This document shows, one piece after another, positions 10,891-22,300 of a stretch of DNA of 45,339 bases. Below the pieces are notes generated by a model, which worked only from the letters and a program-made list of their open reading frames with translations, was not told the DNA's origin and did no database searches. The position numbers were made by a program, and so were the translations under genes. Each line of letters begins with the position of its first letter. Positions within the stretch are counted from its first letter, which is position 1. Source of the DNA: Fragilaria crotonensis (Eukaryota; Bacillariophyta; Fragilariophyceae; Fragilariales; Fragilariaceae); contig JAKSYS010000515.1 in assembly GCA_022925895.1 (NCBI GenBank), positions 1 through 45,339 on the forward strand, in the 5' to 3' direction.

Positions 10891-12933
10891 TTAATCCAGG
10901 TCATCGGGATCGAACCCAGCACTCTTCACAGCCTCGTCCTTTGCAGGTGCCGTCGTTGTCGTACTCGGAGGCTCTTGTGGTGTCGACACGACAGCATCAT
11001 CCTTGTCAATAATAGCACCATCAGTACCATCGTGAGGACTAGGAGGTGGAGGCGCAAAGAAAATGGGCTGATCCTTGGGTGCTGGAGTTTCTGTTGCCGG
11101 CCCACTGTCTCCCTTGCCCTCGGCCTCTTCACTGGCTTTTTCAGCGGCGGCTCGCTTTACCAACTCATCCAAACTTTCCCTTCCAGAACAGTAAATCAAA
11201 CATGCCCAGCAACAAAGACGCGCCCAGTCATGAAGAATACGAAATAGAATCAAAGGGCGTTGTAACCTACATTGTTGTCATCGTTCGATACATCTTGTTG
11301 CAATTTGCCCACCACCAGACAAACCATCATGAGTTGATAGAGAAGAAAACAAACTCTTCCGGCAGCCCTGAACGTGGCATCAGTAGCATTGGCTTCTGCC
11401 TGCTGGTACGCTCGTTGAAAGTTCTCAAAAGTTTCTTCGTCCATTTCAGGAAATGCATCGTCGTCGTCGTCGTTGTTGTCACCGATGTTATCGTTATCCT
11501 TGGTCTCATCTCGTGCAACGTCAGCCTTGCTCGTTGTCGTGGGTGCAGTCGTCGTCGTAGAAGGCACGGCGTATGAGGATGCCGCGGAGGACACCGACGA
11601 TGCCTTACCAGCTGCAGGTTTGGAGGTCTTGGTACCTGAATCAGTCTCCTTGAATTCGGCAGGTTTGTTGAATTGATGGATTGGGCTGGTTGCTTGAACA
11701 AAGCCTCCGCTCTCCAGGTCTTTGTCTGCTGTGTCTTCCTCAGCATCCTCATTTTCCGGTGCATCGGGTGCAATAATGACAATTTGATCACCAACTGTCG
11801 TGCAACAACACGAATAACAGTTGAACAGCAATACAGACCGAGGTAGACCCAAATAGGAGCAAAGACAGTCCACCAACTGGCCCATAAAATGTAATCGAGT
11901 TTCAAAACCAAGAGTACCATGAATGGAATACCAAATAGCATTCCATTGAATAGTTCCAAAAAGGATTGATAATACATTTGCATGGCAGCCTGGTATTCGG
12001 GTGAGTTGTACAAGTCGTCATCATCAATATCTGCGCCTTCGGCGTCAGGTGGTACATGTACGATAATGAATTCCTTTCCGACATGTTCTAGTTCTTGTTC
12101 TGTCAAATCTTGATACGATTTGCCCAATACTTTCTCAATTGCTCAATCGTAATCATATGACGGACATCACTTTTCATCTGCTGCATGACAAGGAGCAGTC
12201 CTAGCCAGCGGAGACCAAGGCAATGTAAAAGGAATAAAGACGCGAGTGTAGTCAGCAGTAATGGTGAGATCCCATTTGAGCGCCAACATGACTTGTCCAA
12301 CGACCCAACTGACAGTTTCAATACACTTGATGAGGACCATGAAATTACATCCATCAACAATGTCACAACGAGTGTGAGCATCAAATAAAACATGCAATCA
12401 ATAGGGGATAAGAAGGACTACCCAAGGTGTCTTCCAAAGTGCCACCATTTTGTGCCAGTACTTGATTAATCTTGACACACACCAAGATTGGTTGCAGAAG
12501 TACGACAGCGAATATGAGTGCCAGGAGAAAGACGAGACGTGATTTTGTTCGATGTGCTCTTGCCAAGATTATCATAGGCCGCTGTAAGAGCACCTTCGTC
12601 GGTCATGAACTTGTACCGCGTCGACGATCGATTCACAAGATTGTAAGTTTTCCTCTTCTTGTCATCACTCAGTACGGCATGAGCTTCTTGAACGACTTGA
12701 AATTCCTTGCGATATGCCGCGTCGCTGGGATTGCCACCCCGTTGTTGAATCTTATCAGGATGCAACGCGAGCGATTTCTTTTTGTATGCCTTGCGGATCT
12801 CCTCCTTTGTGGCTGTCCTAGAAACTCCCAAAACTTCATAATAGTCAATATCATCCTCATCGTTGGCGGGAGGAAAGAAGGCGGCGAACCAAAACAAGAC
12901 GCAACGTGTATCCATCATTGTCACAGAAGTCAC
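10891..12933 (-). CDS. J-domain multi-pass membrane protein, possible TMEM185-like region (frame-broken)
   Basis: The product starts with a hydrophobic leader ([10 protein letters not shown]), then a J domain: Y-Y-E-V-L-G-V-S-R-x-A-T...[16 protein letters not shown], including the HPD tripeptide that stimulates Hsp70. Several membrane segments follow ([14 protein letters not shown] near 12545 and others near 12330, 12230 and 11930-11840). [14 protein letters not shown] resembles the W-W-x-V-F-x-P-L-W signature of TMEM185/Fragile-X-F membrane proteins. The C-terminus is a long acidic, Thr/Pro-rich tail. It probably acts as an ER or other endomembrane co-chaperone, which is inference. At least five frame pieces are needed. 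The start may be 12933 or the ATG pair at 12918/12915. A copy of its upstream flank occurs at 27194-27305. Confidence 0.75.
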
Positions 12934-13016
12934 AACTGCACAACTGCACGACTACAGGAATACAATGGTGTATAATAATGATCAGGTTAACGCATGGATG
13001 GAGTACACTCGGAGTT
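12921..13016. repeat. Upstream flank of the J-protein gene, duplicated at 27194-27305
   Basis: This stretch is the immediate 5' flank of the minus-strand J-protein gene and shares an exact 20-bp block, AGAAGTCACAACTGCACAAC (12925-12944), with 27199-27218. The similarity continues more loosely through GGTGTATAA-AATGAT to the GCATGG region. The order and orientation on the plus strand are the same in both copies. Confidence 0.7.
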
Positions 13017-13246
13017 GACCTACCAGGTACACGGTTTACGACAATGCATACGGGGGTTCCGCCTCCTTTTCGATTCTTGACAGACTTCCAGTATCGCCCT
13101 ACATACTTTTACATCTATCCCGATCCCTAATTACTGTCGCCCGAGTGCACAGTAAAACAATACATCCATGCTCCAGTAACCAGTACGACACTGCACGGTA
13201 TAGATTTTATTATCAGGAAATTGCAAAAACACCCTTTATTTTATAA

Positions 13247-13610
13247 ATATCCTACTATATTATAAATTAATTGTGTGCGTGTGTGCGTGCGTGCGTCCGT
13301 CTGTTACGGAGTATGACCACTCTGGGGTACTGGATCAAATGAATACTGTCTCATACTCGGAGTATGATATATGTCATACATGCATACTGGAGTACTCCGT
13401 AAGCGATGTCGGTAAGATTTGCATATACGTAGTTGCGTCAGTGCGTGCGTCTGTTACGGAGTATGACCACTCTGGGGTACTGCACTACTTGCGTATAGTA
13501 CTGAACTGTACAAACAGTACACACAACCGTGCACAACCCATACCGTACACGTATTCCAAAAGTCCGACCAATTGGGAGGTACCCACTAGTTCATATTAAT
13601 TTATGAGTAT
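13247..13610. repeat. Dispersed repeat with GTGCGTGC tract and 29-bp core, copy 1
   Basis: The repeat opens with ATATCCTACTA, then a (GTGT/GTGC)n tract and a 29-bp core beginning TTACGGAGTATGACC (13304-13332). The same core recurs exactly at 13454-13482. The right edge, TCCGACCAATTGGGAGGTACCC, aligns with the right edge of a similar unit ending near 31430. It is non-coding. Confidence 0.72.
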
Positions 13611-13701
13611 GTTCCAACGTTTCGCAACACCAGATTGTCATTACAGAATACTTGTGTAGGACATTACTACATTACCACTTAAGCAGTGTCATACTGGACA
13701 C

Positions 13702-14150
13702 CAGAGTCCTGCACTGGGTACCCATACCCAGTACCCACCCAGTACCCACCCATACCCATGGTTAATGGGTGGGTATGGGCATGCCCAACCAGTCGTGGGT
13801 GGGTAATGGGTGGTCCCAACTTGACTCGCAAAGCGTGGGTGGGTAATGGGTGGTCCAAGCCTGCCAACGCGAATCGACCATTGTACTCCAAGTATACTGT
13901 AGCTAGTAAGGAGTAGTAGAGTATAGTACGCGGTGAGAGCAACTTTAAGAAAATCGCCTGCGGCGGGCTAAATTTTTGCAGGGAAAATGGGTAGTGGGTG
14001 GGTATGGGTACGCCCTACCGGGCGTGGGTGGGTAACGGTGGTCCAGCCGTGACCGCGCGAAGCGTGGGTGGGTCATGGGTGGTCCAAGCCTGCCTACCGG
14101 CAGCCTTGGGTACCCATGGGCACAGGCTTCATACCCGGTGCAGGACTCTG
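13702..14150. mobile_element. hAT-type MITE, copy 2 (inverted relative to copy 1)
   Basis: The sequence is the reverse complement of 131-576 with few differences. Its termini are CAGAGTCCTGCAC and GTGCAGGACTCTG, and its own 8-bp target duplication is CTGGACAC (13694-13701 and 14151-14158). The different duplication shows this is an independent insertion and not part of one inverted segmental duplication. Confidence 0.9.
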
Positions 14151-14158
14151 CTGGACAC

Positions 14159-16266
14159 CCACCTACAGTACAAGTATTTGATAACCCAGTCACAACTCAC
14201 GACTCACGACCCGGCAGCAGGCAGCATGCGACGAAATGCCAGATTTTTCACGATCGATTGTCCTTTTTTGGCTATACTACAGTGTGTATTAATATGAAAC
14301 CGAGGGATTATGATATATATGATATATGTAATACTCTCCACTAGAGACCATTCGGGCTCTGGAGCAGTGGCCCGATCCAGCCAGCCTCTCGTTAAAATAC
14401 CGTTATTACTCTTATTTTTGTATGATTGAAAAACTGCTTCTTCATTACAGAGTAGATAACGGTTTCTCAGTTCATGCAAAGCTTGATTTCTCAACCAATT
14501 CCTCAAACGACGCTGAGATAGTGCATCGTTATGCTCCTTGGGTTGGCTTGTACCACGAGATGCACGGACTCATCGTTGTTCGGCTTTTTGTTGGTGAAGT
14601 CGATTTGAGGCCTGAAATTGACCTTCCACGTGGACGAAAATTAGAAATGTACTAATTCCCAAGTAAGCTGTACGAGGGAAAAAAATCTGAATTGCGGAGA
14701 ATTTCGGAGTGCTCAGTCACCAAACGCACTCGCACCATTATCTGACGATGAGAAATCCGTCAATGAGTGGTTGCCAAATTGGCGTCCAATTAGTACGGAA
14801 GTGATCCATTGTCATCAAGATGATGCTGGTGGTGGTGCCTGCAAAGCTATGTTCAAAAATGTCACAGGCAGTTGATGGATGGTTGGGATCGACTATCGGT
14901 GGTTGTTGACTCTCCTGATTCACATACTTCGTGTCGCAAACAGAATTCAACACTTAACTTCAATTGACGACTCTTCTTCTTGTCCTGCCTCCCTTTTCAA
15001 CAACAAGCAAGAAGGAACAATGTGAAAGTGTGGATATGCTCATGAATGACGGCCACAGTTTTGCTGAGTGCAATGGTTGCACTACTCTCGCAGTTTTTCT
15101 GGAGGTATGTGAAATGCTACGAACTATCGATCATTTCACTTCAAAACTTGTCCTCTTGTTGTATCTCACGCCTTTGTTTCAGGCAGAATCTCCTGTCTAT
15201 TAGTTGATTATGGTTCAAGAAGCTGTATCAAAGCTCTCGATAAAAAATTTCGATTGCAGGTTGATTCTATCGCTTGTGTTTTTTGGAGTCGGTGCATCAA
15301 AGTTTTACGATATGCAGGAAGATAATCTTGATCCAAATGAAGCGTGTGTCTGCTATTGCTGATTTGGAGGTGGAGACGCATCAAACCTCTCAAACATGGA
15401 CAACATCGTTGGCCCTGATGCAGGTTGTGTCCGCTGTGGCTGTCTGCAATAATAGTAGAGGCGGACCTTGCTTGTGCATCAACCGTGTCGGATGACAGCC
15501 ATTCTTGTCCGAATGCATCAGGTTGTGCCTGGTGCTAACCTTTCCGTTTTGCTTGGAGGAGTAGCTGTGTCTTCAAAGCTGCCGAATGTGGACGACGACC
15601 TTTGTCGCTCCAGTTGCAGATTATGACTGCTGCTTTGAAGGAAGAAGAGCTACTCCCTCACTTCTGCTAAAGATGACAGAAGAGGATGCTTTGTTGGGTA
15701 GTTTGGAATTTTGCTTGCCTTTTGAAGGAGCTGCATTTTAGTGCTTGTTGTAATTGTGAGCCGTCGACGGCGGCTGCCTCCTTTGTGTCATCATCGTCGT
15801 CTGTCAACTGTCAACGCACTTAAGTACACCAACAACGTGAGATTAGCTCGAGAGCTCGAGTATAGAAAATGCGCGCCAACAATAGATCGTTTGTGCCGGC
15901 GATTTACTTAAATGATTTTTTTATATGTTGAGTAGCGTGGATGGATAATGCATTTCGGTGAAGACGTTAAAAACAGCATCGAATTTGTGCTCATAACCAG
16001 AAATCGGGCCGCTGCTTCAGAGCCTGAATGGTCTCTAGTGCTACAACTGGTACCGGTACTAGCGTTGAATACATGTACCCTAAAACCTGTACAGTAGACG
16101 CTACTGATAGTACCGTGTGACAGCCTTCGTTCACAAATACGCCTTGTCGTAGTCGACAACCTGGTGCTAAAATACTTGTACAACCACAAGCGGGTACTCG
16201 AGTACCATCACACAATTTGGAAGTCATTCATGATTACAGAGGAGGACCAGCGAACTACATCAAACG
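14159..16266. other. 2.1-kb intergenic region, no gene recognised
   Basis: Only short frames without motifs are present (for example 14422-14655 and 14964-15203). Around 15250-15560 there are loosely repeated phrases (GCAGGTTG...GCATCAA) that could be a very decayed coding or repeat remnant, but I cannot identify it. A GAGCTCGAG palindromic cluster lies near 15850, and GGTACCGGTAC words lie near 16050, upstream of the next gene. Confidence 0.5.
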
Positions 16267-17133
16267 ATGGTTCAACCCAAGATAGCCACCGTAGCATGCT
16301 TGGGCTTTATGATTGTCAATGTCATTCTGTGCATGAGAGAGTTTTCAATCTTGAAATTTCGCACTGCCGTGGAAGAAAACAGGAATACGACTGAGGCATC
16401 CGCGCAAACGAGCGACGCTTTTGCCAACACGACGACAGCGTTTGATACCGCTGTGCAGACAGCCTACGAAATGGCTTTTTCGAAGAAAGCAACGCCACCC
16501 CGAAAGGAGTTTGACCTTTCCAATTGGACTAGAGGAACAGGAGGGTTGTCGGACATGGATCGCCTCCTTTTGGCGCAAATTTACGGAAACGCATCGTCAG
16601 TCTTTGAATATGGCCTCGGCGAATCGACCTTCATTGCCAGTCACGTGGGAGTTCCCCGCTATTCAGGAGTTGACTCGGATGCCATTTGGGTCAGGCAGTC
16701 CCGTGATGCCGTTCATACGCATTTTCGCTTTTACCTTGCGGACATTGGGCGCACAGGTATTTGGGGAATGCCATTTGACACATCACTCTCCAAGTCCATC
16801 TTGGATTATCAATTCGCTCCTCTTCTAGCGGAACCAAGTGCGTTTGATGTTTACATGGTCGATGGACGTATGCGATTGGCTTGCATGATGGTGAGCTTTC
16901 TACACGCCTCCAGTCATGGTGCTCCACACAACCACACCATTGTTCTGATTCATGACTGCGCCGCAACCTTGGCGACGAATGAACTGAAACGAATCACGTA
17001 CAAAGCAGCGGATCATTTGCTAAATCTGGTGAACCACTCGGGTGGGGCACTGTGTGTATACCAACGCAAGGAGAATACAACCGATGCTGATTTGCTGACC
17101 GTGTGGCAGAAACACGCGAACATGTGGCCGTAG
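16267..17133 (+). CDS. Type II membrane protein with a Rossmann/methyltransferase-like domain, unknown function
   Basis: This intact 288-codon frame runs from the ATG at 16267 to TAG, with no frame breaks, unlike its neighbours. Residues about 5-22 form a single hydrophobic anchor, followed by a Thr/Ala-rich stem and a lumenal domain. The domain reads V-F-E-Y-G-L-G-E-S-T-F-I-A (about residue 112), then Y-S-G-V-D-S-D-A-I-W-V and A-F-D-V-Y-M-V-D-G-R-M-R-L-A-C, ending with H-T-I-V-L-I-H-D-C. The glycine loop, the acidic residue after the next strand and the D-V-Y-M-V-D-G strand are what one expects of a SAM-dependent methyltransferase-like fold. I do not recognise the specific family. The anchor suggests Golgi or ER location. 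A LINE insertion begins about 60 bp past the stop, so the gene's natural 3' flank resumes at 25532. Confidence 0.72.
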   Translation: MVQPKIATVACLGFMIVNVILCMREFSILKFRTAVEENRNTTEASAQTSDAFANTTTAFDTAVQTAYEMAFSKKATPPRKEFDLSNWTRGTGGLSDMDRLLLAQIYGNASSVFEYGLGESTFIASHVGVPRYSGVDSDAIWVRQSRDAVHTHFRFYLADIGRTGIWGMPFDTSLSKSILDYQFAPLLAEPSAFDVYMVDGRMRLACMMVSFLHASSHGAPHNHTIVLIHDCAATLATNELKRITYKAADHLLNLVNHSGGALCVYQRKENTTDADLLTVWQKHANMWP

Positions 17134-17179
17134 GAGCATATGCACCTCCTTCGTGACATGTGGATACGAGATACGAGTC

Positions 17180-17195
17180 TGTTTATGACTTTGAC
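17180..17195 (+). repeat. LINE target-site duplication, left copy
   Basis: The 16-bp sequence TGTTTATGACTTTGAC is repeated exactly at 25516-25531, on the other side of the LINE. The flanking bases differ on both sides, so the shared tract is exactly 16 bp, in the usual LINE range. Confidence 0.85.
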
Positions 17196-17284
17196 AGAAT
17201 TTTAACGTTAGAGTGTAGTTAAAAAGTCCAAGCAAAAACTCTACGGGTTACGTGTGTAGCCCCTCGTATCAAGCCCTATCGACC

Positions 17285-19175
17285 ATGTCGACAACTCCCG
17301 ATGCGGTTTAACCACGACCCTCGTTTTCCAAAAAGGATAATCCCGCTAGCCACGATGACATGTCTGATGTCACTATACCTCAAGGAAAAAATGACGGAAC
17401 AAACGACCAGACGATGACCTCTAAAGTGCTAAAATTTAGCTTCGTGTACTCCTGAACCACTCATCATCAAGTTTCTCCAAGTACTATCCATACTCATTGG
17501 ATCCAAGCAGTTCAGGAAACACTCGGAACTGACATCATCATCCTCAACAACCATAACCAACCAGTTGAAATGGTCAGTACATTGAAGTGGACGGATCCGA
17601 CCATTCATCAGAAACAATTCAAGCTCTACCAGCAAAATAAAGGGAAAGATGACCGACGTCGTACAACTTACTACATTCTTCATCGCGTTCTCACCAACGA
17701 AACTGTCAGCAACATCAAGGCCATCCCAGCTGTGCGTCGTATTTTGAAAGATTATCAGTGCTACATCACCGATCACCAGTGGACAGAGACACAATGGGAT
17801 ACTACACACATTGGATTCGTCACTAACCACGACCCCAGCTTCTACAATCGCACCCAAGCACAGATCAAATTCAATGCTTATCTCCATGCCCAACCGCAAG
17901 TCAAGAAAAGTAAGATTCCTCTCTTCCGCATGGTGTTCTCCTCACCACAAGTAAAACATGGTACACACAGCACGGTATCGACAAAAGCATACGTGATCGA
18001 AGTTCTATAGGAAGATGCAGTTCAAAAGGTCACTACTATGCATCCTTAAAGCATTAGCTACTCACAGCAGACACCACGACGGCGTTTGTCCCATATTCAA
18101 TGAGGCACAAATACCCAGAAGGATTCGTTACCAAACTCAACTTCTTACATCATCAATGGTCATTATTTTGCAAAACGTGAGTACGGACATGATGTTTTAT
18201 CTACAAGACCACATCATGCAGGTGCCAGGAGTACTAAAAATACTTGCATCACCAAAGGGCAAAGACACGGGACGGTATAGACCGAGTCAATAAAACCAAG
18301 TTCACTCAAATCCGAGTACCATCAATCAGTTCTTGGCAAAGTGGATAGCGGAAGAAGTATCAAGTGATGCGCTGCCAACAGAAATCCAGTTTCCGGGCGA
18401 GGCATGAGTGAAACCACTCTATAATGATGGCAACTGTAGCGGTGAAAATACCTGGATGACCACAAGCAACGCAAGTTTTATGTCAATGGATCTTCCTGCC
18501 GGTCAAATGGATGACTTCTTTGCTAGTAGTACCAGTATGAATGCAACTCGCGTTTTTTTGTACGCAGAAATCGCAGTCCCACCATTATTCCAAGGGCAAC
18601 CCAACGCACTACATTCAGAGGTAGACACAACGAGTACTAAAGCATCAATGTCGGAATTATCGGCGGCAAGAACAGAAGTCGACGTGATCCACAAGCACGA
18701 CATGGAACGAATACAATCAGCTCACCAAAAAGAAGCTGCGATTGCAAATGCGACTATCGAAGCACAATGATTGGAAATCGAGAAGTTTAAAGCTCAGCGG
18801 ATGGAAGATATGGAACTCGAACACAGGATACTCAAGCGGCACGTAAAGGCACAAGCGCAAGATGATGCAACAATACAGTTACAGCAAGCGACGGACCAGA
18901 CAAAGCTTGAAATTAGTGCTCTCCGTCAAGATATGCAATCACTGATGCGTCAGTTTTTAACAGCATTACCAAGCATTCCGACAACACCAGCAAAAGACAA
19001 TAAACGAACACCAAGTAATGATGACGAAGACAACTCCCACAGTGAGAAGCGACGAGACGTTCGCACCACTCCGGGCAAGAAGTTGTTCCACGAAGAAATG
19101 GATCTGAGAGATTCGCAACAGTATCTGTCCGCCATGGAGGAGGACGATACACCGCCACAACAATTAAATGATTGA
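17285..19175 (+). pseudogene. LINE ORF1 (gag-like, coiled coil), interrupted
   Basis: A first ATG occurs at 17285, followed soon by a stop. The long coding blocks are 17570-18010 and, in another frame, about 18327-19175. The first block contains L-K-W-T-D-P-T-I-H-Q-K-Q-F-K-L and A-V-R-R-I-L-K-D-Y-Q-C-Y-I-T-D, a globular region I do not recognise. The second has a Glu/Lys/Gln-rich heptad-like stretch (about 18690-18950) that should form a coiled coil, then a basic Pro/Lys tail, as is common in LINE ORF1 nucleic-acid-binding proteins. In-frame TGA codons at about 18405 and at 18768-18770 split the second block. Confidence 0.65.
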
Positions 19176-19322
19176 GTCTACACAACAAATCCATCGTCCT
19201 CGGATAGAGGCCTTCATCCAGGTCACACGCAGAGTATTAGATAGAACACAAACAATGATAACGCGAACACTGCTCTTCCAGAACTTGTTCCTCATCAACA
19301 ACACGTCATACGAGACACAGGA

Positions 19323-22300
19323 GTGATTGCCCCACAAGAAAATCACCCAACCCTGGTACCGATCAATGTCATGCTTCGTCGTCAACCAAGTCAAGAGTTG
19401 AACCAGCAAGCAAGGAGCATGGGAAATGCTTCCCGTCAGCAAGGTGACCGGATGACCCCAATGGAAGATTTAACTCCACCAAGTGCACGAGATCAATGGC
19501 AACAATTCTTTCAGCGGCACAGAACAAATGATGACCAAGTCCCAGATGGTAATCGCCCAGTTGTGTTATCAGTGGAGAATCAACGGGCTAATACGCATTG
19601 GGGAGATGTCTTATTGGAAAAACCTGATTCAGTCACAAGAGTATATGCAGTGAACGTTAATGGTTTGAGCCTCGATCGCAGAGGCGGGAAGTTTTCAACA
19701 GTATGCCAGGTACAACGGGAAGTGCAGGCAGATATCCTATGTGGCCCAGAACACAACTTGGATTCTGACAAAACACAAATCAGAAGTATTCTATTAAATA
19801 CGGCACAACAACATTGGACACGATCAAACATAACATTTGGTACATCACCCATTGGATTTGCAAGTAATTATAAACCAGGCAGTATGTTCATGATTACAGC
19901 AGGTGATTTGACGGGCAGAGTGATTCAACAATCAAAAGATAAATGGGGACGGTGGATGACCCATATCTACAAAGGCCGCGGAGCATTAAGTATTGCTGTA
20001 ATTTCGGCATATCAAGTGGTACAGAAGCCCACAATGCCGGGTTCAATTACTGCAGCCTCCCAACAACAAAGTTTGCTTATCCAGGCACAAGATGTAATAA
20101 CAGATCCGAGACGGGCATTTTGCCGCGATTTGCAAACACATTCAAACGTGCCGTGCAGAGGGCTCTGAAATGTTACTGGTCGGCGATTTTAATGAAGTCT
20201 TCGGCATGGATCTTGAAGGGATGGTCAATATAGCACTCCAATGCAACTTAATAGACATGATGCGCTCCCGCCACTCATCAGCGGACCCTGCGACTTATGC
20301 ACGGGGAAGGACACGACTCGATTACTTGTTGGCAACAGGACATGTGGTTCGGTCATTGAAGCGCGCTGGTTACGAACAATTCAATGCTCGATTTCATACG
20401 GACCACAGGGCATCGTTTCTGGACTTTGACACAGAACGATTGTTTGGTACCGCCACACAAACGTTGGGAGCGCACGCCCCTCGCATTCTCAAATCAAACA
20501 ATGTGTCACAAGTTACACAGTATATCAAAGCACTCTACGATCTCTTACTTGAACATGATGCTTTTGCCCGAGCAGAGAGGTTGTCCCATCCAGGGAACCG
20601 CCACGCGAACGCTGAACGTCTTGATCGAGATATCATAGCAGCCAGTTTGTCAGCAGAACGAAAGATGAAAAGATTTGGTCAACCGGCATGGTCAATAGCA
20701 TTGGTGAAAGCACGAAAGAAAGTCACCATGCTCTCGAAGTGTCTGACAATGGCACGAACACAATTGGATCATACACTTCAGTTACAGGAAGATGCAAGTG
20801 AATTCAATGAAGGCGATGCATCGTATGTGCTTCCAGCAACTGTCCACGAGTGCACGCAAGCGATAAGAGCCGTGAAAGTCCGAGGTTAAGGCAATTGTAT
20901 CCCAACCATTTGCTCGACGGGATAGCGAACGTGAGGAACGAATAAAGGCTCTTGATTCCCCATTCACATCGAAGAACGATAAAAAGACTGCACAACGATT
21001 GCGACACTTACAAAAGGCTGAAGCTTTAAAAAATCTCTCTCGGAAATTAAGGGTGCTTCGAGCAACTCATGCCCATCAAGGAGTCACACGCATTGAAATA
21101 CCCCTTTATCCAACTCAAGATCCCAAATCTTGTTGTGAATGGCAAACGATTGATGTCCCAACAGAAGTTTTACGTCACCTTCAACAACGCAACCAACTTC
21201 ATTTCAGGCAAGCAGCAGGGACACCGTTTACCATTCCACCACTGTCCGACGATCTGGGGTTTTGCGGCAACGGCGAAGATGCCGAAAAGATACTTGATGG
21301 GACGTATGACACCACAGCGTACGCACCAAACGTGGCGATTCTCATCCGCCATCTGAAGCAAACAGCGGAAATTGCAAGTATGGATGCTTATCCCACAATA
21401 TCAGAGGAAGATTATGTCGCAAAGTTAAAAGTATGGAAGGAATCTACATCGACGTCACCGTCGGGAGTACATTTGGGTCACTACAAAACGTTGATTGCTA
21501 GACACAAACACACAGAGAGCAGCGAAGATGAAGATGATGAAATTGCAGCAAAACGGGTCGAGTGGAATTTTATGCAGGGTAAATTACTGACGCTTCACGC
21601 CCATATGTTGAACTATGCATTGGAACGTGGATATGCATATGATCGATGGAAACAGGTGTCAAATACTGTACTCTTCAAAGACAAAGATAATGCTAATGTC
21701 CGATTGCATCGCACACGTGTCATACATATTTATGAAGCGGATTATAACTTGACGCTGGGTATCAAATGGCGGGCAGCATTATACCAGGCAGAGGCATTAC
21801 ATGAATTGAGCGAAGGCCAATACGGGTCCCGAGCACACCGGAACGCAGTTGACCCGGTATTGATTGAGGAACTCCAATTCGAAAAATCACGAGCAACACG
21901 GAAAATGTTGGTACAAACGAACTATGATGCCATGTCATGTTATGACCGGATCATTCCAAATTTAGCAATGCTCGTTAGCCAAAAGTATGGAGTATCAAAA
22001 ATGACAACATTGACAAATGCCAAGACATTGGAAAACGCAGAATATCGGATCCGAACTGAAATGGGCGTTTCGACCACAGGTATACACATTCTTCGGAAAA
22101 CCCAATATTTGGCACAGGACAAGGCAGCGGGAACTCTCCTATGATCTGGTGCTTTTTGTCCAGCGTTTTATTCAATTGTTATGACAAGTTATCCCACAAA
22201 GCAACCTACTGCCATCCGGACCGATCAAATGAACTTAATATTGGAATGATTGGGTTCGTGGATGATAGTAACGGTCAAACAAATGATTTCTTGAACACTG

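Noticed and set aside
10888-10930. A tRNA T-arm-like GGGTTCGATCC on the minus strand
   Set aside because: It falls in the C-terminal codons of the J-protein (G-F-D-P-D-D), and no acceptor, D or anticodon arms can be placed around it.
131-14150. One large transposon bounded by the two inverted MITE copies
   Set aside because: Each copy has its own complete TIRs and a different 8-bp target duplication, so they inserted separately.
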